A stretch of DNA of 64,000 nt from Rhizobium sp. FY34. Lineage in GTDB: Bacteria; Pseudomonadota; Alphaproteobacteria; Rhizobiales; Rhizobiaceae. This document shows, piece by piece, positions 55,541-64,000 of this stretch. Position 1 is the stretch's first letter; every line of letters begins with the position of its first letter. The translations under genes and the position numbers were made by a program. Under the pieces are notes generated by a model. The model was not told the origin of the DNA. It searched no databases and saw only the letters and a program-made list of their open reading frames with translations. The stretch spans positions 365,308 to 429,307 of the forward strand of contig NZ_STFZ01000036.1 in the NCBI RefSeq assembly GCF_005222845.1. Reading direction: 5' to 3'.

Positions 55541-57853
55541 ATGTCAGGCGTAAGCGGCAATCAGGATGCGGATATCGATATTGGTCAGCTGTTTGCGGCC
55601 GTCTGGGATCGGCGGCGCACCATCCTGGCCACCACCGCGATTGTCGGTGTTCTTGCCTTTGTCGGCGCAAGCTTCATGACGCCTGATTTCAAGGCCGAGA
55701 CACGCATTCTGATCGAGGCGCGTGGAACCAATATTGCCGGGCAGGAGCCGCAGGGCGCCAATGAGCCGGTGCTCGACCAGTATAATATTGTCAGCCAGGC
55801 GCAGATCCTGCAGTCGGCGGATCTCATCCAGCAGGTGGCGCGGGATCTGAACCTCAGCGCGCTGAAGGAGTTCGATCCAGACGCCCATTCGTCTCTGCCC
55901 AATCTGCTCGTGCTTCTGGGTCTGAAGCCGGATCCGATGAATCTTCCCTCCGATGAGCGGGTGATCAAGACATTCCGCGAGAAGCTGCAGGTCTATCCCG
56001 TCGAAGGATCGCGCGTTATCGCCATTGAAATGGCGTCGGAAGATCCAAAGCTTGCCGCAGCCATCCCCAACCGCATGGCCGAGGTCTATCTGACCATGCA
56101 GAGCGGAGCAAAGCTCGGCACCCACACCGACGCCACCCGCTGGCTGGAGCCGGAAATTGCAACTCTGCGTGACCGCGTGCGCGAGGCCGAACAGAAGGTG
56201 GCCGATTACCGCACCTCCGCCGGGCTTTTCCAGTCGGGCGAAAATACCAGCTTTTCCTCCCAGCAGTTGAACGATATTTCAGCCGAGCTTGCTCGCGTGC
56301 GCGGCGAACGCGCCAATGCCGAAGCGCGGGCTGAAAATGTCCGCGCCGCGCTGAAATCCGGCCGCAACTCCGATACGCTCGGCGATGTCGTCGGTTCGGC
56401 CATGATCCAGCGCCTGAAGGAAACCGAGGCCAATGTGCAGGCCGAGATTGCCCAGGCATCGATTGCTCTGATGGATGGCCATCCGCGCCTGAAAGGCCTT
56501 CGCGGCCAGCTCTCCGGCATCCGCCAGCAGATCGAGGCCGAAACCCGCAAGATCCTCGGCAGCCTGGAAAGCGAGGCCAATGTCGGCAAGCTGCGGGAAA
56601 CCCAGCTGATGGCGCAGTTGAACGGCCTGAAGGCCGATTCGGCCCGCTCCGGTGACGAAGAAGTCGGCCTACGGGCGCTCGAGCGGGAAGCCACGGCGCA
56701 GCGGCAGTTGCTGGAAACCTATCTCGCCCGCTACCGCGAGGCATCTTCGCGCGTCGATCCCAATTCGACGCCTGCGGATGCGCGCATCGTTTCGACCGCA
56801 ATCGATCCGGTGGAGCCCTATTTCCCGAAGATCATTCCGATCACCATTGTCATGACGCTCGCCGCTCTCATCCTGCATGTGATCGGCATCATTGTCGCGG
56901 CCCTGTTCAGCGGTCGAGGCCTTCGCGCGTCCGATCGCCGCGAGGAAGAGGTAATCGAGGCAGGCGATGCCGTTTCGCCAGCCATGGCGCTCCAGGCGCT
57001 GCCGCCGGTCATGCCGGCAGCCGTGCAACAGTCGCTGCCTGTGGCTGAACTGGGCGAGGATGAGCGGCAGGAATTCACCCGTCAGGTGGAGCGCGATCTT
57101 GCGGCTCTGAAACGTCCAGTCGGGCAGGTGCCGCCCGGCGACGTCGATGTGCCGCGACCGGACATCGTCATCGATGATGCCGGGGCAGAGGCGGAAACAC
57201 CGCCCTCTGCCGTGGCTGCGATCGACAAAGAGGATGCCGATGCACTGGCCTCCGGCTCAGCGGCGCTCAGCCTTGAGGCGGTGCGCGACTATCTTCTGCG
57301 CCGCGGCAGCCCGCTTGCCGTTCTGGTCTCGCCCACCGGCGATGAGGGCTCGACGGCCAGCGTTCTTCTTGCCCGCGAGATTGCCGAGGCCAATCGCAGC
57401 GTGGTGCTGATCGATATGACCGGTTCGGCCTGCCCGACACGGCTGATGGCGGACAATACCAGACTGCCCGGCATTACCGATCTTCTGTGCGGCACGACGC
57501 CATTCGGCGAGACGATCCATCCTGACCGACTGTCGGATGCGCATATCATTCCGCAGGGCATGGCCGATGCGGCGCAGGCCATGCGCGGTATCGAGCGCCT
57601 CGGCATGGTTCTCGATGCGCTTGCCGGGACCTATGACGTGGTTCTGGTGGAATGCGGCAATGCCGATGTGCGCAGTCTCGAGCGGCTGACCCGTGGCGCG
57701 AAAGCGGAGGTCATCCTGTCGCTGCCGAAGATCAGCAGCGAGGATATTGCCGAGCTGACTGCCGAATACGAGACGGCGGGCCATGAAAACGTGCTGGTCA
57801 TGTCGTCTTCGCTGAACGATCGGCCAACCGCCAGCGGTCGTTACGCTGCCTGA
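55541..57853 (+). CDS. Wzc-like polysaccharide co-polymerase with degenerate kinase domain
   Basis: 770 residues from ATG 55541 (GGAG upstream). A Wzz domain with membrane helices at about 27-46 and 430-450 encloses a long coiled-coil (about 190-400). The cytoplasmic end has an ATPase-like domain from about 570. The Walker A-like loop SPTGDEGSTAS (about 600) lacks the Lys of GxxGKS/T, and the Walker A'-like LIDMTG lacks the second Asp. No Tyr cluster is at the C-terminus (only one Tyr in the last residues). So autokinase activity is doubtful although the structure is that of a BY-kinase. It controls chain length and export with the Wza-like protein. Confidence 0.9.
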   Translation: MSGVSGNQDADIDIGQLFAAVWDRRRTILATTAIVGVLAFVGASFMTPDFKAETRILIEARGTNIAGQEPQGANEPVLDQYNIVSQAQILQSADLIQQVARDLNLSALKEFDPDAHSSLPNLLVLLGLKPDPMNLPSDERVIKTFREKLQVYPVEGSRVIAIEMASEDPKLAAAIPNRMAEVYLTMQSGAKLGTHTDATRWLEPEIATLRDRVREAEQKVADYRTSAGLFQSGENTSFSSQQLNDISAELARVRGERANAEARAENVRAALKSGRNSDTLGDVVGSAMIQRLKETEANVQAEIAQASIALMDGHPRLKGLRGQLSGIRQQIEAETRKILGSLESEANVGKLRETQLMAQLNGLKADSARSGDEEVGLRALEREATAQRQLLETYLARYREASSRVDPNSTPADARIVSTAIDPVEPYFPKIIPITIVMTLAALILHVIGIIVAALFSGRGLRASDRREEEVIEAGDAVSPAMALQALPPVMPAAVQQSLPVAELGEDERQEFTRQVERDLAALKRPVGQVPPGDVDVPRPDIVIDDAGAEAETPPSAVAAIDKEDADALASGSAALSLEAVRDYLLRRGSPLAVLVSPTGDEGSTASVLLAREIAEANRSVVLIDMTGSACPTRLMADNTRLPGITDLLCGTTPFGETIHPDRLSDAHIIPQGMADAAQAMRGIERLGMVLDALAGTYDVVLVECGNADVRSLERLTRGAKAEVILSLPKISSEDIAELTAEYETAGHENVLVMSSSLNDRPTASGRYAA

Positions 57854-57899
57854 CCTTCTGTAAAGACGCCGGGCGCCACACCTGGCTCGATCTCTTCGA

Positions 57900-59180
57900 T
57901 CAATCCTCGCCCCGTTCCGTCACCGGATCGGGGCGATTGTCTCTTGCGGCAAATATCTGCCCGGAGCGCAGGCGCTGGAGACGGCGGTAGAGGAGGGGGC
58001 GGCGCTTGATGGCGGCGGTCGCCCGGCTTGCGGCCACATGGCCGAGCGTGGCGATGCGGCCGATCAGTGAAATGGGGATCATGATATCGCGATGCCGCGT
58101 TTCGACGGGACACCAGCTGCGTTTGTAGAGCTGGTCGCCAATGCCGAAATTGAAAACCCGGTAGCCCTCAGCGCAGGCCTTTTCGATCATCAGCCAGAAC
58201 AGCAGCTCGCCGGGGCTTGCATCGGGAACCCGGCTCTCGTCGATCGAGCCGAACTGGCAGATGATCTGGTCGCCAAGAGAGGTGATGCCGGCAATGGCGG
58301 CAATCGCGCCTTCGCCGCCGGCCTTCAGGCGAATGGCCTGCAGCGCCAGCGGATGGTCACGACCACGCGGTTCACTGTCGATCAGCGCGTGGAAGACGCG
58401 CTGTACGGTGGGATCGATAAAGGCATCCGGCAGGCCCTGCGCCTCGAAGCGGATGCGCTTTTGCGCAAAAAACAGATCGAGCAGATCATGGCGTTCCTGG
58501 GCGGTGGCCGGCAGATAGAGTTCATAGCCGCCCATGTCTTCCAGGCGCCGTGTCTGGGTGCGGAATTTCTTGCGCCGGCGCTTGGCATTCAGCTGGGAAA
58601 GCGTTGCCTCGAAGCTCGGCAGCAGCGGTAGCTGGAAGGATGCATTCGGATGGTCGAAATGGGCAAGGTCAGCCAGCGGGTGGCGATGCAGGGCCCAACT
58701 TTCCGGCAGCATGTCGAGCAGCAGGAGATCGGCCCGGCCTGACAGGCAATGGCGGATCTTGTCCGCCAGATCCTGTTGCTCGTGAACCGATAGCTGCAGC
58801 GCCGGGTCAAAAAGCCCGGTGTTCAGGTTGTTGAAACGTCCGCCGGGAAAGCGTGCGGTGCGCACGCCCAAGCGCGTGACGATCTCCAGCGGTAGCATCA
58901 TCACCACCTGGTTTGCCTGGCGCCCGATGATGACAAGCGGTTCCTGCCCCTGCACGGTGGCCCAGCTGCGGCACCAGTCATAGCCCTGATGCGGCGAACT
59001 GGCGGGGCATTGCTCCAGGCGTCGCCAGTCATCCTCGATGGTGGCAAGATCACGTGTCAGCGACAGCGTCAGGGGCACCTGCGCCGGTGCCGAAGTCTGT
59101 GCCGCAACGGGACAGGACTGCGCATCGTTGATGCGTGCCTCGATGTCTCCCGGATTGATCGCCTTGCCCATGCCTTGCAC
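57900..59180 (-). CDS. FemAB/GNAT-like acyltransferase of the polysaccharide locus
   Basis: 426 residues from GTG 59180 (GAGGAAA seven bases upstream; ATG 59171 is the alternative). The double-GNAT core resembles BcsL/CelD-type acetyltransferases: LNAKRRRKKFRTQTRRLEDMGGYELYL and FNFGIGDQLYKRSWCPVETRHRDIMI. It is soluble. It would acetylate sugars of the polymer, possibly the UppF role in the Agrobacterium upp locus. Convergent with the Wzc-like gene, 46 bases apart. Confidence 0.82.
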   Translation of the reverse strand: MQGMGKAINPGDIEARINDAQSCPVAAQTSAPAQVPLTLSLTRDLATIEDDWRRLEQCPASSPHQGYDWCRSWATVQGQEPLVIIGRQANQVVMMLPLEIVTRLGVRTARFPGGRFNNLNTGLFDPALQLSVHEQQDLADKIRHCLSGRADLLLLDMLPESWALHRHPLADLAHFDHPNASFQLPLLPSFEATLSQLNAKRRRKKFRTQTRRLEDMGGYELYLPATAQERHDLLDLFFAQKRIRFEAQGLPDAFIDPTVQRVFHALIDSEPRGRDHPLALQAIRLKAGGEGAIAAIAGITSLGDQIICQFGSIDESRVPDASPGELLFWLMIEKACAEGYRVFNFGIGDQLYKRSWCPVETRHRDIMIPISLIGRIATLGHVAASRATAAIKRRPLLYRRLQRLRSGQIFAARDNRPDPVTERGED

Positions 59181-59288
59181 GCTGTGTTTCCTCGCTTTCG
59201 CGCTTTAGGCTAGCCTCTGATGTCGCAACAAGCCGTTTACACGCCCGGCGCGCAGAGATGGCCTTCGTGCAGCATGGTAAAGAGCGTA

Positions 59289-59504
59289 TTAGCGCCGCTC
59301 GGGTTTCGGGCCGGCCATCCACTTGATGATCACCATGGCCGGCAGGATCCATAGCATGCCGGACAGGCCGAAATAGAGAAGATGCACCCACCAGGGCGAG
59401 GCTGACAGCGCCAGCGATGCAATGGTGGTCGCCAAAAGCGCATAGAGCAGCACAAGCACGATGATAAGGATCGTGCCGATGAATTTCTTCAGCCGTAGGG
59501 GCAT
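59289..59504 (-). CDS. DUF2842 membrane protein
   Basis: 71 residues from ATG 59504 (GGGAGGACC upstream). Two membrane helices: GTILIIVLVLLYALLATTIASLAL and WWVHLLYFGLSGMLWILPAMVII; the end KWMAGPKPERR is positive. It matches the small DUF2842 family of Alphaproteobacteria, often near ctaA, but with no known role. Divergent from ctaA. Confidence 0.9.
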   Translation of the reverse strand: MPLRLKKFIGTILIIVLVLLYALLATTIASLALSASPWWVHLLYFGLSGMLWILPAMVIIKWMAGPKPERR

Positions 59505-59606
59505 GATGGTCCTCCCAGATGATGACGTATCGAGGCACCGCGACGGCATGCCGCAAACCGCAAGGGCTTGTTTTGCACGGGCGCCTGATGCAAATCAACG
59601 GTGTTA

Positions 59607-59629
59607 TACCAAGTGTCTATGATAGAAAC
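59607..59629. repeat. Second copy of the motif shared by the hemB and ctaA regions
   Basis: The 23 bases TACCAAG(T)GTC(T)ATGATAGAAAC match 27281-27303 at 21 positions. It lies in the DUF2842-ctaA divergent gap, 91 bases before the ctaA start. No clear inverse arm is present here. Confidence 0.6.
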
Positions 59630-59719
59630 CGATTGCGCCGGAGCGCTTTTGCCTCCCGGACGTTGTCGAAAATCCTCGCCGGACCGATACGGCATTGTTG
59701 ATAAATGTCAGGAGATGAA

Positions 59720-60817
59720 ATGGCGACGACGGATGCAATTGTCTTGAGTGGTCAAGAGACCAGTCGCAGGATCGACCAGAACCGCACACTGCTCCGGCGC
59801 TGGCTGCAACTTGTCATTCTCACGCTCGTCTGTCTCGTGGTGGTTGGCGGCGCAACGCGGCTGACCGATTCCGGTCTCTCCATCACCGAGTGGAAGCCGA
59901 TCCATGGCGTCATCCCGCCGCTCAGCGTGGCAGAGTGGGAGGAGGAACTTCAACTCTACCGGCAAATCCCCCAGTACCAGCAGATCAATCGCGGCATGTC
60001 GCTCGATGAGTTCAAGACGATCTTCTGGTGGGAATGGGGCCATCGCCTGCTGGCGCGCATGATCGGGCTGATCTTTGCACTGCCGCTGGTGTTTTTCTGG
60101 GCGACAGGCCGCGTCGAGAAAAGGCTGCGACTGCCGCTGGTCGGGCTTCTGGCGCTGGGCGGTTTCCAGGGTTTTATCGGCTGGTGGATGGTGTCTTCCG
60201 GGCTTTCGGTGCGCACCGATGTATCACAATATCGGCTGGCCACGCATCTGACGATCGCCTGCCTGATCTTTTCGGGCTGTGTGTGGATCATGCGCGGGCT
60301 GACCCGGCAGATCCAGGATCAGCCGCCGAGCCGGCATTCCTATCTGGCGGCAGGCGGTCTTGCCTTCCTCGCTCTGTTCCAGATCTATCTCGGCGCGCTG
60401 GTGGCCGGTCTCGATGCGGGCTTTTCCTACAATACCTGGCCGCTGATGGATGGCGCGCTTGTGCCTGCCGATCTTTTCATCCAGCAGCCCTGGTGGATCA
60501 ATCTGTTTGAAAATCCGAAGACGGTGCAGTTCGTCCACCGTTGCGGTGCCTATCTTCTGCTTGCCATGACATTTATCCACATGTGGCAATCCATGCGGCT
60601 GGCTCCTGGCTCAACTCATGCCCGCGGCGCCATGAAGCTGTTCGGTCTCGTCTGCCTGCAGGCGTCGATCGGCATTGTCACTCTTGTCGCCCATGTGCCG
60701 ATTGAACTCGGCCTTCTGCATCAGGCCGGCGGCCTGATGGTGCTGGGCTATGCGGTTGCGCACTGGCGCGGCTTTTACGGCGAATTCAGGCGCGATGCAG
60801 CCGCGCCTGTCGCTTAA
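59720..60817 (+). CDS. ctaA: Heme A synthase (COX15/CtaA)
   Basis: 365 residues from ATG 59720 with AGGAG eight bases upstream. Eight membrane helices and the conserved His motifs for two hemes are visible: FWWEWGHRLLARMIGL, LATHLTIACLIF, VQFVHRCGAYLLLAMTF and LGLLHQAGGLMVLGYAV. It oxidises heme O to heme A for cytochrome aa3 oxidase. Alphaproteobacterial type 2 without the Cys pair. Convergent with the dioxygenase gene, three bases apart. Confidence 0.97.
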   Translation: MATTDAIVLSGQETSRRIDQNRTLLRRWLQLVILTLVCLVVVGGATRLTDSGLSITEWKPIHGVIPPLSVAEWEEELQLYRQIPQYQQINRGMSLDEFKTIFWWEWGHRLLARMIGLIFALPLVFFWATGRVEKRLRLPLVGLLALGGFQGFIGWWMVSSGLSVRTDVSQYRLATHLTIACLIFSGCVWIMRGLTRQIQDQPPSRHSYLAAGGLAFLALFQIYLGALVAGLDAGFSYNTWPLMDGALVPADLFIQQPWWINLFENPKTVQFVHRCGAYLLLAMTFIHMWQSMRLAPGSTHARGAMKLFGLVCLQASIGIVTLVAHVPIELGLLHQAGGLMVLGYAVAHWRGFYGEFRRDAAAPVA

Positions 60818-60820
60818 AGC

Positions 60821-61645
60821 TTAGCCGAAGCGAAAGCCGGAATAGGGCTTTCCGAGGAAATCTGTCGTGAAGACGCGGGCGCCCTGATCCCTGCCGGCCG
60901 CGCCGGCTGCAACAAACAGCGGCACCAGATGGTCATGGTCCGGCACATGGCAGGCCAACGCATCCGGGTTCTGGTCCCATTGTGCAAGACGCTGCGCACG
61001 TGTTTGTGGATCGGCTTCCGACACAGCCTGCGCCAGCCAATCGTCGAAGCGCACCGCCTGGGCCACATGGTCCGGCTCTGCTTTGCGAAACATCGGCATG
61101 TTGTGATAGGTCATGCCGGACGCGATGATCAGCACATCCTCGTCGCGCAGCGGCTCCAGCGCCTTGCCGATAGCGATATGGCTTTCCACATCCAGCGTAT
61201 CTTTCAGCGAAATCATCGTCAGTGGCACATCGGCGTCCGGATAGATCAGCATGAAAGGAATGAAGACGCCGTGGTCGAAACCGCGACTGTCATTTTCCGC
61301 CGAATCGATCCCGGCTTGCGCAAGCAGCTGGCGAGCGCGGGCGGCAAGGTCCAGCGAGTTTTTCGCTGGATAGGAAAGCTCATAGGTGTGCGGCGGAAAG
61401 TTGTAGTAATCAAACAGCATGCCGGGCTGTGGTGCGGTGCTCAGCGTCGGCACCGGCTCTGTTTCCCAGTGGCCGGACACAACCAGCACAGCCTTGGGCC
61501 GCCGGCCGATTTCGGCATCCAGCCCGCGCAGGAAGCCGGCAAGCTCATCCCAGGGGCCGCGCCCGGCTGCATTCTTCGGAAACTCCATGAACGGCCAGGG
61601 GCCGCCGCCATGGGGAATGAAATAAACGGGAAATCTCTGCGTCAT
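60821..61645 (-). CDS. DODA-type extradiol ring-cleavage dioxygenase (class III)
   Basis: 274 residues from ATG 61645. The metal and substrate residues of the LigB/DODA (YgiD) family are visible: FIPHGGGPW, VVSGHWE, GFDHGVFIPF and ASGMTYHNM. The family cleaves catechol-type rings such as DOPA using a single Zn or Fe. Actual substrate unknown. Isolated gene with about 135 bases upstream. Confidence 0.9.
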   Translation of the reverse strand: MTQRFPVYFIPHGGGPWPFMEFPKNAAGRGPWDELAGFLRGLDAEIGRRPKAVLVVSGHWETEPVPTLSTAPQPGMLFDYYNFPPHTYELSYPAKNSLDLAARARQLLAQAGIDSAENDSRGFDHGVFIPFMLIYPDADVPLTMISLKDTLDVESHIAIGKALEPLRDEDVLIIASGMTYHNMPMFRKAEPDHVAQAVRFDDWLAQAVSEADPQTRAQRLAQWDQNPDALACHVPDHDHLVPLFVAAGAAGRDQGARVFTTDFLGKPYSGFRFG

Positions 61646-61779
61646 GGCCAATCCACCCTATTTGATAGGGGGAGACTAGCAAGATTGGTTGTTATGCGAA
61701 ATATGGACGATGCGCGACAAATCGTTCAGTAAAAATGAACGACCTGCCGCGCATCATTACGTTTGATGGCATCAGCCCA

Positions 61780-62706
61780 TCACGCCGAGAGCATCAGGTC
61801 CATGTTCTGCACGGCTGCACCGGAGGCGCCCTTGCCGAGATTGTCGAGCGTGGCGACCAGATTGATATGCGCACCGGTGCCGAACACGTAGATCTTCATC
61901 CGGTCTTCGCCCACCAGTTCTTCCGCATCGATACGCGGCAGCTTGGCGCTGTCGGCGAGCGGCACGACGGTAACGATGTCCTGCCCGGCATAATGCGCCA
62001 CAAGCGCTGCATGAATGCTCTCGACAGTCGTTCCGTCCGACAGATCATCGAGGAACAGCGGCACCTGCACGATCATGCCCTGGGCAAAGCGGCCGACCGA
62101 AGGCGCAAACAGCGGCGCGCGGTCGAGCAGGCCATGGATTGTCATTTCCGGCACATGCTTGTGCTTCAGCGTCAGGCCATAGAGGAAATTATTGGCCGCC
62201 AGATGCTCCGGATGGCTCTTGTCTTCCATCTGCGCGATCAGCTGCTTGCCGCCACCCGTATAACCGGAAACGGCATTGACCGAGACCGGATAGCCATCGG
62301 GCAGGATGCCGGATGCACGCAGCGGGCGGATGAGGCCGATGGCGCCGGTCGGATAGCAGCCGGGATTGGCGACATAGCGGGCGGCGCGGATCTTTTCGGC
62401 CTGCGCTGCATCCATTTCGGCAAAGCCATAGGCCCAGTCTGGCGCAACGCGATAGGCCGTGGACGTATCGATGATCCGCACCCGGTTATTGCCAGACAGC
62501 ATCGACACGGCCTCCTTCGACGCATCGTCCGGCAGGCAGAGGATGGCGATATCGGCGCTGTTCAACAGGTCTTCGCGCAGGGCAGGATTGCGGCGTTCCG
62601 CTTCGGGTATGGACAGAAGCTCTACGTCGCGGCGGCTGGCCATGCGGGTGCGGATTTGCAGTCCCGTGGTGCCGTGTTCGCCATCGATGAAGATTTTCGC
62701 GCTCAT
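61780..62706 (-). CDS. argC: N-acetyl-gamma-glutamyl-phosphate reductase (short, type 2)
   Basis: 308 residues, the short type 2 ArgC form. Catalytic Cys in YVANPGCYPTGAIGL, NADP loop DGEHGTTGLQIRTRM at the N-terminus. It reduces N-acetylglutamyl phosphate in arginine synthesis. GGAAC precedes the ATG. It is 72 bases downstream of speB on the same strand, the order known in Rhizobiaceae. Confidence 0.96.
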   Translation of the reverse strand: MSAKIFIDGEHGTTGLQIRTRMASRRDVELLSIPEAERRNPALREDLLNSADIAILCLPDDASKEAVSMLSGNNRVRIIDTSTAYRVAPDWAYGFAEMDAAQAEKIRAARYVANPGCYPTGAIGLIRPLRASGILPDGYPVSVNAVSGYTGGGKQLIAQMEDKSHPEHLAANNFLYGLTLKHKHVPEMTIHGLLDRAPLFAPSVGRFAQGMIVQVPLFLDDLSDGTTVESIHAALVAHYAGQDIVTVVPLADSAKLPRIDAEELVGEDRMKIYVFGTGAHINLVATLDNLGKGASGAAVQNMDLMLSA

Positions 62707-62778
62707 ATCATTGTTCCGAAACGTCAGAGGGTTAGCCGGTGCAGCGGAATCATCTTATCCGCTTCATGATTCAGTTTG

Positions 62779-63732
62779 TTAACGGGCCGCAGCCATCCGC
62801 TCGGCCTTGAGGCCCAGCATATACATTGCGATGGTCGCACCGGCAATGGCCGTGATATCGGCGTTGTCGTAAGCGGGGGCGACCTCCACCACGTCGGAGC
62901 CGCGAATGTCGAGGCCTCCGAGCTTGCGCAGCACCGAGAGGATCTTGGCTGAGGAGGGGCCTCCCGCCACCGGCGTTCCGGTGCCCGGCGCAAAGGCCGG
63001 ATCGAGGCAGTCGATATCGAAGGTGAGATAGCAGGCCGCCGTCCCGACATGATCGAGGATCGCATCGGCAATCGCCTGCGCGCTCATGTCCTCGACCTCA
63101 TGCCCAAGCAGAATGCGGATGCCGAAATCCTCCGGCGCCTGCGTGCGTATGCCGATCTGGATCGAGCGGGATGCGTCGATGACGCCTTCGCGCACGGCAC
63201 GCGCCACAAAGGAGCCGTGGTCAATGCGCGCGCCGTCATCATCCCAGGTGTCCTGGTGGGCATCGAAATGCACAAGCGCCAGCGGCCCATGTCTGGCGGC
63301 ATGGGCTTTGAGAAGCGGCCAGGTGACGAAGTGATCGCCGCCAAGACCCAGAAGATAGGCGCCGGATGCAATGATCTCCAAGGCTACGCTTTCGATCCGC
63401 GCCGGCGTTTCCTGATGTCTGCCATAGTCGAGCAGCACGTCGCCATAATCGATCACCGCCATCCGTTCGAAAAGATCGCGGGCAAACGGATATTGCGGAT
63501 CATTGTCGAAGATCGCCGACGCCCGGCGGATCGCCTGCGGCCCGAAACGGGCGCCGGGCCGGTTGGAGGTGGCTGCATCGAAGGGAATGCCCAGCACCAC
63601 CGCATCCACGTCGGTCAGATCCTTGCCGTAGCGGCGGCGCATGAAGGACAGCGCTCCGGCATAGGTGGGGTCGCTGGCTGCGCTGCGCAGGGAGGGTGCC
63701 GTAAAGGCATGGTCGATGGATTTGGACGGCAT
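62779..63732 (-). CDS. speB: Agmatinase (ureohydrolase family)
   Basis: 317 residues from ATG 63732; the frame opens 45 codons earlier but those show no family similarity. The two-manganese site is complete: GGDHFVTWP, HFDAHQDTWDD and FDIDCLDPAFAPGTGTPVAGG. It hydrolyses agmatine to putrescine and urea; a guanidinobutyrase or other guanidino enzyme is possible since family members are hard to separate. The last 268 bases of the window (63733-64000) hold its promoter area; I see no further gene there. Confidence 0.92.
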   Translation of the reverse strand: MPSKSIDHAFTAPSLRSAASDPTYAGALSFMRRRYGKDLTDVDAVVLGIPFDAATSNRPGARFGPQAIRRASAIFDNDPQYPFARDLFERMAVIDYGDVLLDYGRHQETPARIESVALEIIASGAYLLGLGGDHFVTWPLLKAHAARHGPLALVHFDAHQDTWDDDGARIDHGSFVARAVREGVIDASRSIQIGIRTQAPEDFGIRILLGHEVEDMSAQAIADAILDHVGTAACYLTFDIDCLDPAFAPGTGTPVAGGPSSAKILSVLRKLGGLDIRGSDVVEVAPAYDNADITAIAGATIAMYMLGLKAERMAAAR

Positions 63733-64000
63733 GGCCTGTTCTTCTGTCTTGTTACTGAAAGCGGAGGTTTCGGTGCCCGGAATGGGCTGAGAGTTGCATC
63801 CAGAGATCGCCTGCTCAAGTGTAAATGTCGCAGCCAAAGATAAACACGCAAAAGATGTGCCTTGCACACTGGTGTCGGGCTCGGCTTATGTGTTAGTTTT
63901 CTTTTATAAGAGTGTCTTGAAGTATATCTCTTACCCGTCGATCGAAACAATCCTGACTGCGTAGATGCAATCGGGGACGCGCGATACTGTCCACAGTCGT

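Overview
The window is about 60% GC chromosomal DNA from an alphaproteobacterium, most likely a Rhizobiaceae member close to Agrobacterium, Allorhizobium or Rhizobium. The evidence is gene content and order: ppk-ppx, rnd, aspS, parC, bpt-hemB, the DUF6163-ldtR-ldtP module, glyA-nrdR-ribD-ribE-ribH-nusB, hppA, bamE / cytochrome bc1 chaperone / DUF177-plsX-fabH-ihfA-merR, ctaA and argC-speB. Nearly all of it is ordinary core chromosome. I see no prophage, CRISPR array, rRNA operon or plasmid backbone.

Layout. 1-1633: end of ppk and complete ppx. 1640-11754: a long leftward block with a class III nucleotide cyclase, an exported phytase-like protein, DUF2891, RNase D, a metallo-beta-lactamase-fold hydrolase overlapping a Tat-exported multicopper oxidase, an MFS carrier, and two membrane proteins (one ABA4-like) divergent from a TetR regulator with two palindromic operators. 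12587-14300 is a small accessory patch: an MFS gene whose 3' end runs into a decayed transposase fragment, then a tiny orphan membrane ORF. 14589-24379: aspS, a lauroyl acyltransferase, a GST coupled to a GGDEF-EAL protein, an exported protein, and parC. 24428-32948: an orphan AbrB-type protein, bpt, RDD, hemB, DUF6163, ldtR, ldtP and a large MscS-family channel. 33032-41395: glyA, nrdR, the riboflavin genes (ribD carries an in-frame palindromic repeat), nusB, MFS and hppA. 41485-46650: bamE and the plsX-fabH-ihfA-merR block.

46651-49592 looks like an acquired segment between merR and tRNA-Pro(GGG). It holds an MDR-type oxidoreductase and a divergent LysR regulator, with a 15-bp inverted repeat at its outer edges. 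49846-59180 is a surface-polysaccharide locus (Wzy/ligase-like, initiating hexose-1-phosphate transferase, GT4, Wza-like lipoprotein, Wzc-like co-polymerase with a degenerate ATPase domain, FemAB/GNAT-like enzyme). It resembles the unipolar polysaccharide (upp) locus of Agrobacterium. 59289-63732 holds DUF2842, ctaA, a DODA-type dioxygenase, argC and speB.

The most noteworthy signals are: (i) the roughly 180-bp near-perfect inverted-repeat element translated inside ribD; (ii) a 12-bp perfect hairpin burying the ribosome-binding site of the phytase-like gene next to a Pho-box-like sequence; (iii) a 23-bp motif shared by the divergent promoter regions of hemB and ctaA, both heme genes; (iv) the segment at tRNA-Pro; and (v) the transposase scar that replaces an MFS stop codon. 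I do not see a clearly new multi-gene system. The polysaccharide locus and the TetR/ABA4-like pair are the most plausible places for under-described biology.
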